DNA of 19,124 bases from Candidatus Segatella violae (GTDB lineage Bacteria; Bacteroidota; Bacteroidia; Bacteroidales; Bacteroidaceae). Shown piece after piece: positions 1-7,464 of this stretch. The DNA is taken from NCBI GenBank assembly GCA_002440225.1, contig DJSH01000043.1, forward strand, positions 10,889-30,012. The letters are read 5' to 3'. The position numbers and the translations under genes were made by a program. Under the pieces are notes generated by a model. That model saw only the letters and a list, made by a program, of their open reading frames with translations, did no database searches and was not told where the DNA came from. Numbering within the stretch: the first letter of the stretch is position 1; every line of letters begins with the position of its first letter.

Positions 1-47
1 GTACGAGGCTTTTCCTTTTTATAATAAACTCTATTTCTTTTACGCAT
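1..47 (-). CDS. Possible 5' end of a third gene in the aroQ/methyltransferase operon (partial)
   Basis: On the minus strand an ATG at 47-45 opens a reading frame with no stop before the window edge. It encodes about 15 residues, beginning MRKRNRVYYKK, rich in Lys and Arg. The ATG lies only 3 nt past the methyltransferase TAG, the spacing expected of a co-transcribed gene. In Bacteroides and Prevotella genomes rbfA often follows this O-methyltransferase, but these residues do not look like the usual RbfA start, so I do not assign a product. Fifteen open codons are weak evidence and chance is possible. Confidence 0.3.
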   Translation of the reverse strand, partial: MRKRNRVYYKKEKPR

Positions 48-50
48 CAA

Positions 51-689
51 CTATTTCTTACGTATCAAAGTCAGACCGTCGCGCAGTGGCAGGATGACAA
101 CCTCCACACGAGGATCATTGGCAATCAAGTCGTTGAAAGCACGGATACCTTTGGTTTGTGAGTCGCGATCGTAGGCTGGGTCGATGACGTGTCCATCCCA
201 CAACGTGTTGTCGGCAAGGATGTATCCACCAGGATTCAAGATGCCGAGCACCATTTCGTAAGTCTCGATGTAGGTGCGCTTGTCGCCATCCACGAAAGCC
301 ATGTCAAACATCACGCCAAGTTTGGGAGCTTCCACGTTGGCATCGCCTATGCGGAAGTCTATCTTGTCGGCTACCTCCGAGCCCTCTATCCAAGGGCGAG
401 TGAAATCTTCCATCTCGTCGTTGATTTCGAAAGTATAGAGCTTGCCTCCTTCCCCCAAGCCTTGGGCTAGGCAGATGGCACTGTAACCGCTGAAGGTGCC
501 TACCTCAAGAACATTCTTGGGACGAATCATCTCTACGAGCATCTTGAGCAGACGCCCCTGGATGTGCCCGCTTGCCATTCGCCCATGGATAGTGTGAATG
601 TTGGTGGCGCGATAGAGACGATAGAGATAGTCACCCTCGGGCTCGATATGGTTGCAGATGTAACGGTCTATGAGTTCTGTCTCCGTCAT
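51..689 (-). CDS. SAM-dependent O-methyltransferase (Methyltransf_3, catechol/caffeoyl-CoA type)
   Basis: This 212-aa cytosolic enzyme should move the methyl group of SAM to a hydroxyl on a small substrate; the natural substrate is unknown. It has the family's landmarks in order: SAM-binding motif I VLEVGTFSGYSA (60-71), FVDGDK (132-137) and ADNTLWDGHV (159-168). D134, D160 and N161 match the usual divalent-metal ligands. The frame is open upstream to 854, but that extension lies inside aroQ and looks unlike the family. I chose the ATG at 689, which starts MTETELIDRY and sits 5 nt after the aroQ stop, so the two genes are probably one transcript. Family assignment is firm; substrate is not. 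Confidence 0.88.
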   Translation of the reverse strand: MTETELIDRYICNHIEPEGDYLYRLYRATNIHTIHGRMASGHIQGRLLKMLVEMIRPKNVLEVGTFSGYSAICLAQGLGEGGKLYTFEINDEMEDFTRPWIEGSEVADKIDFRIGDANVEAPKLGVMFDMAFVDGDKRTYIETYEMVLGILNPGGYILADNTLWDGHVIDPAYDRDSQTKGIRAFNDLIANDPRVEVVILPLRDGLTLIRKK

Positions 690-694
690 AAGCC

Positions 695-1123
695 TTAGTT
701 TTCCTTTTGTGCGAGGATTCCAGCGATGGCCAAGTCGTAAGAGGCTAAGCCAAACCCGCAGATGACACCCAGGCAAGCGCATGAGAGATATGAATGATGG
801 CGGAACTCCTCGCGCTTGTGTACGTTGGAGATATGTACCTCTACCACAGGGCACTTCAAACTGCGGATGCAGTCTTGCAGGGCGATGCTGGTGTGGGTGT
901 AGGCTCCGGCGTTGAGCACCACGCCATCGTAGCTGAAGCCTACTTCCTGAAGCTTGTCGATGAGCTCGCCCTCGATGTTGCTCTGATAATACTCTATCTC
1001 GATGTCGGGGTATTTGGCTTTCAACTTAGGCAGATAGCTCTCGAAAGAATTGCTGCCATAAATACCAGGCTCTCTTACGCCCAGGAGGTTCAAGTTTGGA
1101 CCATTGATGATTTGTATCTTCAT
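695..1123 (-). CDS. aroQ: Type II 3-dehydroquinate dehydratase
   Basis: This enzyme catalyses the third step of the shikimate pathway, dehydrating 3-dehydroquinate to 3-dehydroshikimate; it normally forms a dodecamer in the cytosol. At 142 aa it is normal length for type II enzymes. The sequence shows the N-terminal NGPNLNLLG motif (7-15), the active-site lid with R17 and catalytic Tyr22 (EPGIYGS), NAGAYTHTS (71-79) with N71, catalytic His97 in HISN (97-100), and R108 in EEFRHHSY. It is first in a minus-strand operon with the O-methyltransferase 5 nt downstream and is divergent from xerD, a neighbourhood seen in other Bacteroidota. The start ATG at 1123 is fixed by the conserved MKIQIINGPN N-terminus. 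Confidence 0.97.
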   Translation of the reverse strand: MKIQIINGPNLNLLGVREPGIYGSNSFESYLPKLKAKYPDIEIEYYQSNIEGELIDKLQEVGFSYDGVVLNAGAYTHTSIALQDCIRSLKCPVVEVHISNVHKREEFRHHSYLSCACLGVICGFGLASYDLAIAGILAQKEN

Positions 1124-1139
1124 AATCGTATGATTTTTG

Positions 1140-1169
1140 TTTGCGAATCAATTATTTTTCGTATCTTTG
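1140..1169 (+). promoter_or_regulatory. Candidate xerD promoter (Bacteroidota type)
   Basis: TTTG at 1140-1143 and TATCTTTG at 1162-1169 are separated by 18 nt, close to the usual 19-21. The start would be near 1176, giving a leader of about 65 nt before the xerD ATG. This promoter overlaps the 5' leader of the oppositely directed aroQ transcript. Confidence 0.55.
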
Positions 1170-1205
1170 TAGGCGAGGAGCGATAGTATGCTCCCATCCC
1201 CAGTG

Positions 1206-1237
1206 CAAAGATACAACAAAATAAGGAAACAGACAAG
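1206..1237 (-). promoter_or_regulatory. Candidate aroQ promoter (Bacteroidota type)
   Basis: Read on the minus strand, 1213-1206 is TATCTTTG, a match to the Bacteroidota -7 consensus TAnnTTTG. A CTTG at 1237-1234, 20 nt upstream, is a one-mismatch -33 element. Transcription would start near 1200, about 75 nt before the aroQ ATG. The -33 element would lie just inside the xerD leader, next to its start codon. Confidence 0.5.
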
Positions 1238-1239
1238 AA

Positions 1240-2148
1240 ATGAGTAATGAAATTGTAAAGAACTATATGAGATACCTCAAGTTGGAGCGAAATTACTCGC
1301 AGAATACACTTGAGGCTTATCGTCACGACCTGCGATTCCTGTTGGAATACGCTGAGCAGAACGATCTGACTCTTACGGAAATGAAATTGGAAAACTTGGA
1401 GAATTTCTCCGCAAGCCTTCACGACCGAGGTGTCTCTGCCCGTTCGCAGGCTCGCATACTCAGTGGCGTGCGCTCTTTCTATCGTTTCTTGGTGCTCGAC
1501 GACTACATCAAGGACGACCCGACGGAACTTCTCGTCTCCCCCCAGATAGGGCAGCATCTGCCCGAATATCTTACGGTGGAAGAGGTGGATATGATGGAGG
1601 GTGCCATAGACTTGTCTAAATGGGAAGGTCAACGCAACAAGGCTATCATCGAGACTCTGTTTTCATGTGGACTTCGTGTCTCAGAGCTTGTCAACCTGAA
1701 GAAAAGCGATATATTTGAGCAAGAGAAATTCATCCGAGTGTTGGGCAAGGGCAACAAGGAACGGTTGGTGCCCATCTCAGACAAGGCCTTGCGAGAAATC
1801 AACTTATGGTATTTCGATCGAAACCTCATGAAGATAAAGCCCGGCGAAGAAGACTATGTTTTCTTGAATCGACGCGGCGCCCACCTTACCCGCACCATGA
1901 TACTCATCATGATCAAGAATACGGCTCGTGACGCAGGCATCAAAAAGACCATCTCGCCCCATACCTTGCGACATAGCTTTGCCACGGCTTTGTTGAAGGG
2001 CGGCGCCGACCTCAGAGTGATACAAGCCTTGCTGGGACATGAAGACATCGGGACCACCGAGATTTATACACATCTTGAAAACTCTGACTTGCGTGAGGCA
2101 ATCTTGGAGCATCACCCAAGAAACATCAAGTGGAAAACAGAAAAATAG
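1240..2148 (+). CDS. xerD: Site-specific tyrosine recombinase XerD
   Basis: XerD acts with a partner Xer recombinase at the chromosomal dif site to resolve chromosome dimers at division. The 302-aa length is standard. Residues 1-90 match the SAM-like N-terminal core-binding domain (NYSQNTLEAYRHDLRFLLEY, 18-37). The C-terminal catalytic domain carries the full set: R146 in CGLRVSEL, K170 in LGKGNKERLVP, H241 and R244 in HTLRHSFAT, H267 in LLGHEDI, and the nucleophile Y276 in TTEIYTHL. It is divergent from aroQ, with no integrase-type neighbours, att-like repeats or cargo. That favours a housekeeping Xer over a mobile-element integrase. XerC and XerD are similar; XerD is chosen from length and context. 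Confidence 0.93.
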   Translation: MSNEIVKNYMRYLKLERNYSQNTLEAYRHDLRFLLEYAEQNDLTLTEMKLENLENFSASLHDRGVSARSQARILSGVRSFYRFLVLDDYIKDDPTELLVSPQIGQHLPEYLTVEEVDMMEGAIDLSKWEGQRNKAIIETLFSCGLRVSELVNLKKSDIFEQEKFIRVLGKGNKERLVPISDKALREINLWYFDRNLMKIKPGEEDYVFLNRRGAHLTRTMILIMIKNTARDAGIKKTISPHTLRHSFATALLKGGADLRVIQALLGHEDIGTTEIYTHLENSDLREAILEHHPRNIKWKTEK

Positions 2149-2151
2149 TTA

Positions 2152-2183
2152 TTTTTCAGTAGAATATGACTTAATCTGAAAAA
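2152..2183. repeat. 8-bp inverted repeat between xerD and metK
   Basis: TTTTTCAG (2152-2159) and CTGAAAAA (2176-2183) are perfect inverted copies with a 16-nt spacer. The left arm starts 4 nt after the xerD stop and the right arm ends 8 nt before the metK -7 box. It could be a weak AT-rich terminator for xerD or a dyad operator on the metK promoter. The sequence does not decide. Confidence 0.45.
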
Positions 2184-2190
2184 ATATGCG

Positions 2191-2198
2191 TAACTTTG
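2191..2198 (+). promoter_or_regulatory. metK -7 promoter element
   Basis: TAACTTTG matches the -7 consensus TAnnTTTG and is followed by a leader of about 45 nt rich in A and T. No good TTTG -33 element is visible; the nearest candidate is TATG at 2165-2168 with a 22-nt spacer. No SAM riboswitch-like structure fits in the 100-bp gap. Confidence 0.6.
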
Positions 2199-2248
2199 CA
2201 GCCGCAAAATAATGAATATCAATAATTAAAAGAAATAAGGAAAGAAAT

Positions 2249-3523
2249 ATGGCATATTTGTTTTCATCAGAATCAGTTTCTGAAGGACATCCAGATAAAG
2301 TGTCTGATCAGATATCAGACGCCTTGCTCGATCAGTTTTTGGCATACGATGAACACGCTCACTGCGCCATTGAGACCTTCTGTACAACGGGTCAGGTGGT
2401 CATCATGGGTGAGGTGCGTTCCAATGTGTATGTTGACTTGCAGACCATCGCACGTAACACCATCAAGAAGATAGGCTATACCAAGAGTGAGTATCAGTTT
2501 GACGGCGACTCTTGTGGTGTGCTCACCGCTATCCACGAGCAGAGCGACGACATCAACCGTGGTGTGAGCCGCGAGGAGGATGATAATCAAGGTGCTGGCG
2601 ACCAAGGTATGATGTTTGGTTATGCAACCAACGAGACCGACAATTACATGCCAGTATCTCTCGATTTGGCACAGCTCATTATGCGTGTGCTTGCCGACAT
2701 CCGCAAGGAGGGCAAGGTGATGACTTATCTCCGTCCAGACTCCAAGAGCCAGGTAACCATCGAGTATTCTGATGATAATGTGCCACAGCGCATCGATACC
2801 ATCGTGGTTTCCACTCAGCACGACGACTTCATCAAGAAAGCCAACGGTGAGGATGACGACGAGGCGATGCTGGCTAAGATTCGTGAGGATGTCATCAATA
2901 TCCTGATTCCTCGTGTGAAGACACAGTTGAGCGACAAGGTCTTGGCTCTCTTCAACGATGACATCAAGTACTTTGTGAACCCTACTGGTAAGTTCGTTAT
3001 CGGTGGTCCTCATGGAGATACGGGTCTTACGGGCCGCAAGATTATCGTGGATACCTATGGTGGCAAGGGTGCACATGGTGGTGGCGCATTCTCTGGCAAG
3101 GATTCCAGCAAGGTAGACCGCTCTGCCGCTTATGCCGCTCGTTATATTGCCAAGAACATGGTGGCAGCAGGTGTTTCCGATGAGATCTTGGTTCAGATAA
3201 GCTACGCCATTGGTGTGGCAGAGCCTGTGAGCATCTATGTGAACACCTATGGTCGCAGCCATGTGAACATGAAAGATGGTGAGATTGCCAAGAAAATCGC
3301 CGAGATGTTCGACCTTCGTCCAAAGGCCATCGAGCGCCAGTTGAAGTTGCGTCAGCCAATGTTCTTTGAAACCGCAGCTTATGGACACATGGGGCGCAAG
3401 AACGAGATAGTAGAGAAAACCTTCACCAGTCGCTATCATGAGGCAAAGACCATGAAGGTGGAATTGTTTACTTGGGAAAAATTGGATAAGGTAGACGAAA
3501 TAAAGAAGGCTTTCGGACTTTAA
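2249..3523 (+). CDS. metK: S-adenosylmethionine synthetase
   Basis: MetK makes SAM from methionine and ATP and supplies the cell's methyl donor. The 424-aa product is slightly longer than E. coli MetK (about 384), as is usual in Bacteroidota. Signatures in order: SEGHPDKVSDQISD near the N-terminus, with the catalytic His; GVLTAIHEQSDDINRGV; the GDQGMMFGYA hexapeptide region; GPHGDTGLTGRKIIVDTYGG; and the P-loop-like GGGAFSGKDSSKVDRSAAY. Codon use is strongly biased, as in highly expressed genes. The next gene starts 3 nt after the stop, so metK probably heads an operon running through hemD, rnpA and yidD. Its leader has a -7 promoter box and an inverted repeat but no recognisable riboswitch. 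Confidence 0.98.
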   Translation: MAYLFSSESVSEGHPDKVSDQISDALLDQFLAYDEHAHCAIETFCTTGQVVIMGEVRSNVYVDLQTIARNTIKKIGYTKSEYQFDGDSCGVLTAIHEQSDDINRGVSREEDDNQGAGDQGMMFGYATNETDNYMPVSLDLAQLIMRVLADIRKEGKVMTYLRPDSKSQVTIEYSDDNVPQRIDTIVVSTQHDDFIKKANGEDDDEAMLAKIREDVINILIPRVKTQLSDKVLALFNDDIKYFVNPTGKFVIGGPHGDTGLTGRKIIVDTYGGKGAHGGGAFSGKDSSKVDRSAAYAARYIAKNMVAAGVSDEILVQISYAIGVAEPVSIYVNTYGRSHVNMKDGEIAKKIAEMFDLRPKAIERQLKLRQPMFFETAAYGHMGRKNEIVEKTFTSRYHEAKTMKVELFTWEKLDKVDEIKKAFGL

Positions 3524-3526
3524 GGA

Positions 3527-4552
3527 ATGGTGCAGCAAGCAGATTCTATATTGACAGAGGAAGCGCTTGAGGCGAAAAGCTCGCAGCAGGCGCTCAAGCA
3601 GCATACCAGCCAACTTACGCCTAAACAGGTGTTGAGTTGGCTGCCTAAGAATGCGACTCCTGCCCAGCAAGACTCGATGATTCGGGCACACATCAAGCCC
3701 AGCGAGATACACTGGAGCACGATGCCCGACACGTTGCATTTGCCTGGACAGACACCGGGCAAGAGCTTTCGTGACGTGAGCCTGCCACAGTATTATCGTG
3801 AGTCGTTCTTCTCCAAGGATTCTCTCTTCCATCCAGAGCTGAAGGGAGGCAGACTTGGCGTGGCGGGCGACCCAGTACCTTATACGGTGGCTGGCGACAA
3901 CTTTGTCACGTCTTTGTTGCTTTTGTGCTTCCTGCTGGCATGTGTGGCATTCGCCAAGTCAAAGCATTTCGTGATACGCCAGGCAAGGACATTCTTCCGT
4001 ACTCCGCGAATGGGCACGACGGAAATCACTGAGACGAGTACAGAGGTGCGTTTCCAGTTCTTCTTCGTCTTGCAGACCTGTCTTTTGCTGGCCATCGGAT
4101 ATTTCATCTATTCGAAGGCATCGATTAGCGATACGTTCATCATCGACCAATATCAGGTCATCAGCATCTACGCTGGGTGTATCGGAGGCTATTTCCTCTT
4201 GAAGGCAATCCTCTATAGCATCTCTGGATGGATATTCTTCGACAAGAAAAAAAATGGACAATGGCTCAAGGCCTACTTGTTCCTGATATCCTGTCAGGGG
4301 GTACTGTTGTTCCCGATGGTGATGCTGCTGTCGTATTTCGATTTTTCGTTGCAGATAGCTGTCATTTATACGCTGGTAGTGCTAGGATTAGTTAAAATCT
4401 TATCCTTTTTCAAGAGCTACCTCATCTTTTTTAGAAGAAATGGCGTGTTTTTGCAGATATTTTTGTACTTTTGTGCCCTCGAAGTGGTACCGTTGTTTGC
4501 CTTGTATGGTGGACTGGTATTGATTAGTCATTATTTGAAAATAAACTTTTAA
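3527..4552 (+). CDS. DUF4271 multi-pass membrane protein, function unknown
   Basis: I assign this 341-aa protein to DUF4271, a Bacteroidota family of unknown function, from its layout and its position beside the HemD-family gene. Residues 1-120 are hydrophilic, Gln/Ser/Pro-rich and without a signal peptide. About six hydrophobic segments follow, near 126-143, 178-195, 211-236, 250-270, 274-292 and 307-334. That places it in the inner membrane. It starts 3 nt after the metK stop and ends 7 nt before the HemD-family gene, so it is almost certainly translated from a shared message. Co-transcription with rnpA and yidD hints at a link with membrane-protein biogenesis, but that is inference only. 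Confidence 0.8.
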   Translation: MVQQADSILTEEALEAKSSQQALKQHTSQLTPKQVLSWLPKNATPAQQDSMIRAHIKPSEIHWSTMPDTLHLPGQTPGKSFRDVSLPQYYRESFFSKDSLFHPELKGGRLGVAGDPVPYTVAGDNFVTSLLLLCFLLACVAFAKSKHFVIRQARTFFRTPRMGTTEITETSTEVRFQFFFVLQTCLLLAIGYFIYSKASISDTFIIDQYQVISIYAGCIGGYFLLKAILYSISGWIFFDKKKNGQWLKAYLFLISCQGVLLFPMVMLLSYFDFSLQIAVIYTLVVLGLVKILSFFKSYLIFFRRNGVFLQIFLYFCALEVVPLFALYGGLVLISHYLKINF

Positions 4553-4559
4553 GACAGAA

Positions 4560-5309
4560 ATGATAAAAAAGATTTTAGTTTCTCAGCCAAAGCCCGCAAG
4601 TGATAAGTCACCTTATTACGATATTCAGAAAGAATATGGTGTCGAGTGTGTGTTCCGTCCTTTCTTCAAGGTTGAAGGACTTTCTGCCAAGGAGTTCCGC
4701 CAGCAGAGAATCAACCTGCTCGATTATACTGCGGTTGTGTTCACCTCACGCCATGCTGTAGACAACTACTTCAAGCTGGCTAAGGAGATGCGCATCACGA
4801 TTCCTGAGGATATGAAATATTTCTGTGTGATAGAGACCATCGCGCTCTACATCCAGAAGTATGTTCAGTATCGTAAGCGCAAGGTGTTCTTTGGAGATAC
4901 GGGAAAGATTGACGGATTGATGTCGCAGATGACTCGTCATAAGAACGAAAAATATTTGGTTCCACTGAGTTGTGTTCATAATGATGACATTGCCAATCTC
5001 TTGGATGAGAAGAAACTCCATCATACAGAGTGCGTCATGTATCGCACCGTAAGCAATGACTTCAGCGAAGAAGAGATCAAGAACTTCGATTACGACATGA
5101 TGGTGTTCTTCAGTCCTACTGGTGTGAAGGCTTTGAAGAAGAACTTCCCCGACTTTAAGCAGGGCGACATTGCTGTTGGTGCCTTTGGACCAGCTACGGC
5201 AAAGACCGTTGCGGATGAAGGCTTGCGACTTGACTTGGAGGCTCCTAGCAAGGAATTCCCTTCAATGACAGGTGCGTTGGCCGACTATCTGAAACGTCAT
5301 AATAAGTAA
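4560..5309 (+). CDS. hemD: Uroporphyrinogen-III synthase (HemD) family protein
   Basis: The HemD family cyclises hydroxymethylbilane to uroporphyrinogen III in tetrapyrrole synthesis. This 249-aa protein has the expected two-lobe pattern: AVVFTSRHAVDNYF (58-71) in one lobe, MVFFSPTGVKALKK (181-194) in the other, and a C-terminal GAFGPATAKTVADEGL (208-222) plus PSMTGALADYL typical of the family. The central segment is divergent: where canonical enzymes have a Gly-containing VGxxTA motif, this has FCVIETIALYIQKY (88-101) followed by YRKRKVFFGD (104-113). No other heme gene is in the window. The family call is good, but true synthase activity is uncertain. It lies 7 nt after the DUF4271 gene and 20 nt before rnpA. 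Confidence 0.8.
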   Translation: MIKKILVSQPKPASDKSPYYDIQKEYGVECVFRPFFKVEGLSAKEFRQQRINLLDYTAVVFTSRHAVDNYFKLAKEMRITIPEDMKYFCVIETIALYIQKYVQYRKRKVFFGDTGKIDGLMSQMTRHKNEKYLVPLSCVHNDDIANLLDEKKLHHTECVMYRTVSNDFSEEEIKNFDYDMMVFFSPTGVKALKKNFPDFKQGDIAVGAFGPATAKTVADEGLRLDLEAPSKEFPSMTGALADYLKRHNK

Positions 5310-5329
5310 AACAAGTTAAGTATATAGAT

Positions 5330-5776
5330 ATGTCGACAGACGGAAAAAATACATTCAGAAAAAAAGAGCATCTTTGCAAGCAGACGCTTATAGAGAAGCT
5401 CTTTGGAGGTGATGCCAAGGCAACGACGGCATGGCCTATACGAATGGTATGGCTTCTGGTCGACAAGAAAGATGAGAGCGAAGCTTCTCTGCAAGTTCTC
5501 GTGAGCGTGTCGAAACGTTTTTTCAAGCGTGCGGTAAAACGCAATCGTGTGAAACGCCAGATACGCGAGATGTTCCGTCATCACAAGCAGGAACTCCAGC
5601 CCTTGATGGAGCAGCAGGCTGGTAAGCAGTTGCTTGTCGCTTTCATTTGGCAAGCAGACCAATTGCTGGTTTCTTCCAAGATTGAGCCTAAGATGGAAAA
5701 ACTTCTCCACTCACTGGCGTACGACTTGGAGGAGAAGCAGCGGCAAGAACCTTCTCAAACAGCTGACGGCTTATGA
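5330..5776 (+). CDS. rnpA: Ribonuclease P protein component
   Basis: RnpA binds the RNase P RNA and helps remove 5' leaders from precursor tRNAs. The 148-aa protein is longer than E. coli RnpA (119 aa), mostly through the C-terminus. The diagnostic RNR block is present as FKRAVKRNRVKRQIREMFR (65-83), preceded by the basic N-terminal stretch and the hydrophobic VLVSVSKR strand (57-63). Its last codons overlap yidD: the stop TGA at 5774-5776 shares ATGA with the yidD start, implying translational coupling. In many bacteria rnpA and yidD sit beside rpmH and yidC near the origin; here they sit with metK, hemD and tyrS, as in other Bacteroidota. Confidence 0.95.
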   Translation: MSTDGKNTFRKKEHLCKQTLIEKLFGGDAKATTAWPIRMVWLLVDKKDESEASLQVLVSVSKRFFKRAVKRNRVKRQIREMFRHHKQELQPLMEQQAGKQLLVAFIWQADQLLVSSKIEPKMEKLLHSLAYDLEEKQRQEPSQTADGL

Positions 5777-6027
5777 AGAAGTATTTGCTGATGTTGGTGC
5801 ACGGGATAGAGAAGATGCTCGTATGGGCATTGGTTCTTCCGATATTGTTCTATCAGAAGTTCATCACTCCCTATACACCAGCCTCGTGTCGCTTTCGGCC
5901 CACTTGCTCAGAATATGCGAGACAAGCCATATTGAAGCATGGTCCTTTCAAGGGACTTGCTTTGGCTATATGGCGCATCTTGAGATGCAATCCTTGGGGC
6001 GGTTCGGGTTACGACCCCGTGCCGTAA
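5773..6027 (+). CDS. yidD: Membrane protein insertion efficiency factor YidD
   Basis: YidD is a small membrane-associated protein thought to assist YidC-dependent insertion of inner-membrane proteins. The 84-aa product is normal length. It has an N-terminal amphipathic or hydrophobic segment (about 13-27), then the family's defining CRFRPTCSEYARQAI with two Cys, a third Cys in RILRCNPWGGSGYDPVP, and that same phrase as its C-terminus. The ATG overlaps the rnpA stop by 4 nt, the arrangement found across bacteria. A 64-nt gap with an AT-rich stretch follows before tyrS. Confidence 0.96.
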   Translation: MKKYLLMLVHGIEKMLVWALVLPILFYQKFITPYTPASCRFRPTCSEYARQAILKHGPFKGLALAIWRILRCNPWGGSGYDPVP

Positions 6028-6091
6028 GTTCCGATAGTGTTTCGGGTCCCATATATATACATTCTTATAATATATAAAAGAAACTCATTCG

Positions 6092-7393
6092 ATGGCAAAA
6101 AACTTTGTTGAAGAATTGAAATGGCGTGGTATGCTGGCGCAGATGATGCCAGGTACTGAGGAATACCTCAACACCCACATGGTGTCTGCCTATCTCGGAA
6201 CTGACCCTACTGCAGACTCTCTGCACATCGGTCACCTTTGTGGTATCATGATGTTGCGCCACTTGCAGCGTTGTGGTCATAAGCCTTATCTGCTCGTTGG
6301 TGGTGCCACGGGTATGATTGGCGACCCTTCTGGCAAGAGCCAGGAGCGTAATCTTCTCGACTCTGAGACTCTCTATCATAACCAGGAAGCTATCAAGAAG
6401 CAGGTGTCTAAGTTCCTCGACTTCGATGGCACTGAGCCTAACAAGGCTGAGCTTGTCAACAACTACGACTGGATGAAGGACTTCACTTTCCTTGATTTCG
6501 CCCGTGAGGTGGGTAAGCATATTACCGTCAACTATATGATGGCAAAGGACAGCGTGCAGAAGCGTTTGAATGGTGAGGCTCGTGATGGTTTGTCTTTCAC
6601 CGAGTTTACTTATCAGTTGCTTCAGGGTTACGACTTCCTTTACCAGTATCAGAAGTATGGTGTTCGTCTCCAGCTCGGTGGTAACGACCAGTGGGGTAAC
6701 ATGACCACAGGTACAGAGCTGATTCACCGTACCCTCGGCAATGACGCAGAGTGCTTCTGCCTGACTTGTCCTTTGATTACCAAGGCTGACGGCAAGAAGT
6801 TTGGTAAGACAGAGAGTGGCAACATCTGGCTCGACAGAAACCGCACTACTCCATACGCATTCTATCAGTTCTGGCTCAACGTGAGCGATGAGGATGCCGA
6901 GAAGTACATCAAGATTTTCACAGACCTTGACAAGGGGACCATCGATGCTCTCGTAGAGGAGCACAAACAGGATCCTGGTCGTCGTGTACTCCAGAAGCGT
7001 TTGGCTGAGGAGGTTACTACAATGGTTCACTCCAAGGAAGATTTGGAGATGGCTATCGCTGCCAGCAACATCCTCTTTGGTAAGGCTACCAAGGAGAATC
7101 TCGCCCAGCTTGACGAGGCTACCTTGAACGATGTGTTCGCCAATGTACCTCACTACGATCTCGACAAGAACTTGCTTGGTGGCACTGCCGTTGACCTCTT
7201 CAACCAGGAAGGCATGCAGATTTTCCCAAGCAAGAGTGAGATGCGCAAGCTCGTCAAGGGTGGTGGCGTATCGCTCAACAAGGAGAAGCTCGCAGCTTTC
7301 GACCAGGTGGTAACAGCCGATGACCTCATCGACGGTAAGTATCTCTTGGTACAGAAAGGCAAGAAGAATTACTTCTTGATTACAGTGAAATAA
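6092..7393 (+). CDS. tyrS: Tyrosyl-tRNA synthetase
   Basis: TyrS is a class I synthetase that activates tyrosine with ATP and charges tRNA-Tyr. The 433-aa length is normal. The HIGH motif is LHIGHLCG (44-51) and the KMSKS-equivalent is KFGKTESG (236-243). The tyrosine pocket shows GGNDQWGNMTTG (196-207), and an S4-type RNA-binding domain occupies about 365-430 (VSLNKEKLAAFDQ region). Codon use is biased as in highly expressed genes. It is 64 nt after yidD and may be read through from the metK operon or have its own start; no convincing TAnnTTTG box lies in that gap. The tRNA downstream is glutamine, not tyrosine, so the two are not a functional pair. Confidence 0.97.
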   Translation: MAKNFVEELKWRGMLAQMMPGTEEYLNTHMVSAYLGTDPTADSLHIGHLCGIMMLRHLQRCGHKPYLLVGGATGMIGDPSGKSQERNLLDSETLYHNQEAIKKQVSKFLDFDGTEPNKAELVNNYDWMKDFTFLDFAREVGKHITVNYMMAKDSVQKRLNGEARDGLSFTEFTYQLLQGYDFLYQYQKYGVRLQLGGNDQWGNMTTGTELIHRTLGNDAECFCLTCPLITKADGKKFGKTESGNIWLDRNRTTPYAFYQFWLNVSDEDAEKYIKIFTDLDKGTIDALVEEHKQDPGRRVLQKRLAEEVTTMVHSKEDLEMAIAASNILFGKATKENLAQLDEATLNDVFANVPHYDLDKNLLGGTAVDLFNQEGMQIFPSKSEMRKLVKGGGVSLNKEKLAAFDQVVTADDLIDGKYLLVQKGKKNYFLITVK

Positions 7394-7464
7394 ATGCTTT
7401 TTCTCGTCAATTTTGCTCTGAATAGAGGAAAATGGCGGTAAAAATGCAAAAAGTATTGAAAATA

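Noticed and set aside
690..854. Upstream extension of the O-methyltransferase frame by 55 codons.
   Set aside because: It lies within aroQ on the same strand, is unlike the family N-terminus, and a good ATG occurs at 689 just after the aroQ stop.
1240..2148. Tyrosine recombinase as the integrase of a mobile element.
   Set aside because: There is no adjacent tRNA target, att-like direct repeat, excisionase or cargo, and the length and neighbours fit housekeeping XerD.
2315..3832. A 505-codon open frame on the minus strand across metK.
   Set aside because: It is antisense to the whole of metK, resembles no known family, and is explained by the biased codon use of a highly expressed gene, which removes stops from the opposite strand.
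4458..4473. Two back-to-back TAnnTTTG-like boxes (TATTTTTG, TACTTTTG) near the end of the DUF4271 gene, possibly an internal promoter for hemD.
   Set aside because: They lie in a Phe-rich coding stretch that naturally yields TTT runs, and no TTTG is found at the -33 distance.
6065..7153. A 362-codon open frame on the minus strand across tyrS.
   Set aside because: It is a shadow of tyrS codon bias, with no start context and no recognisable domain.
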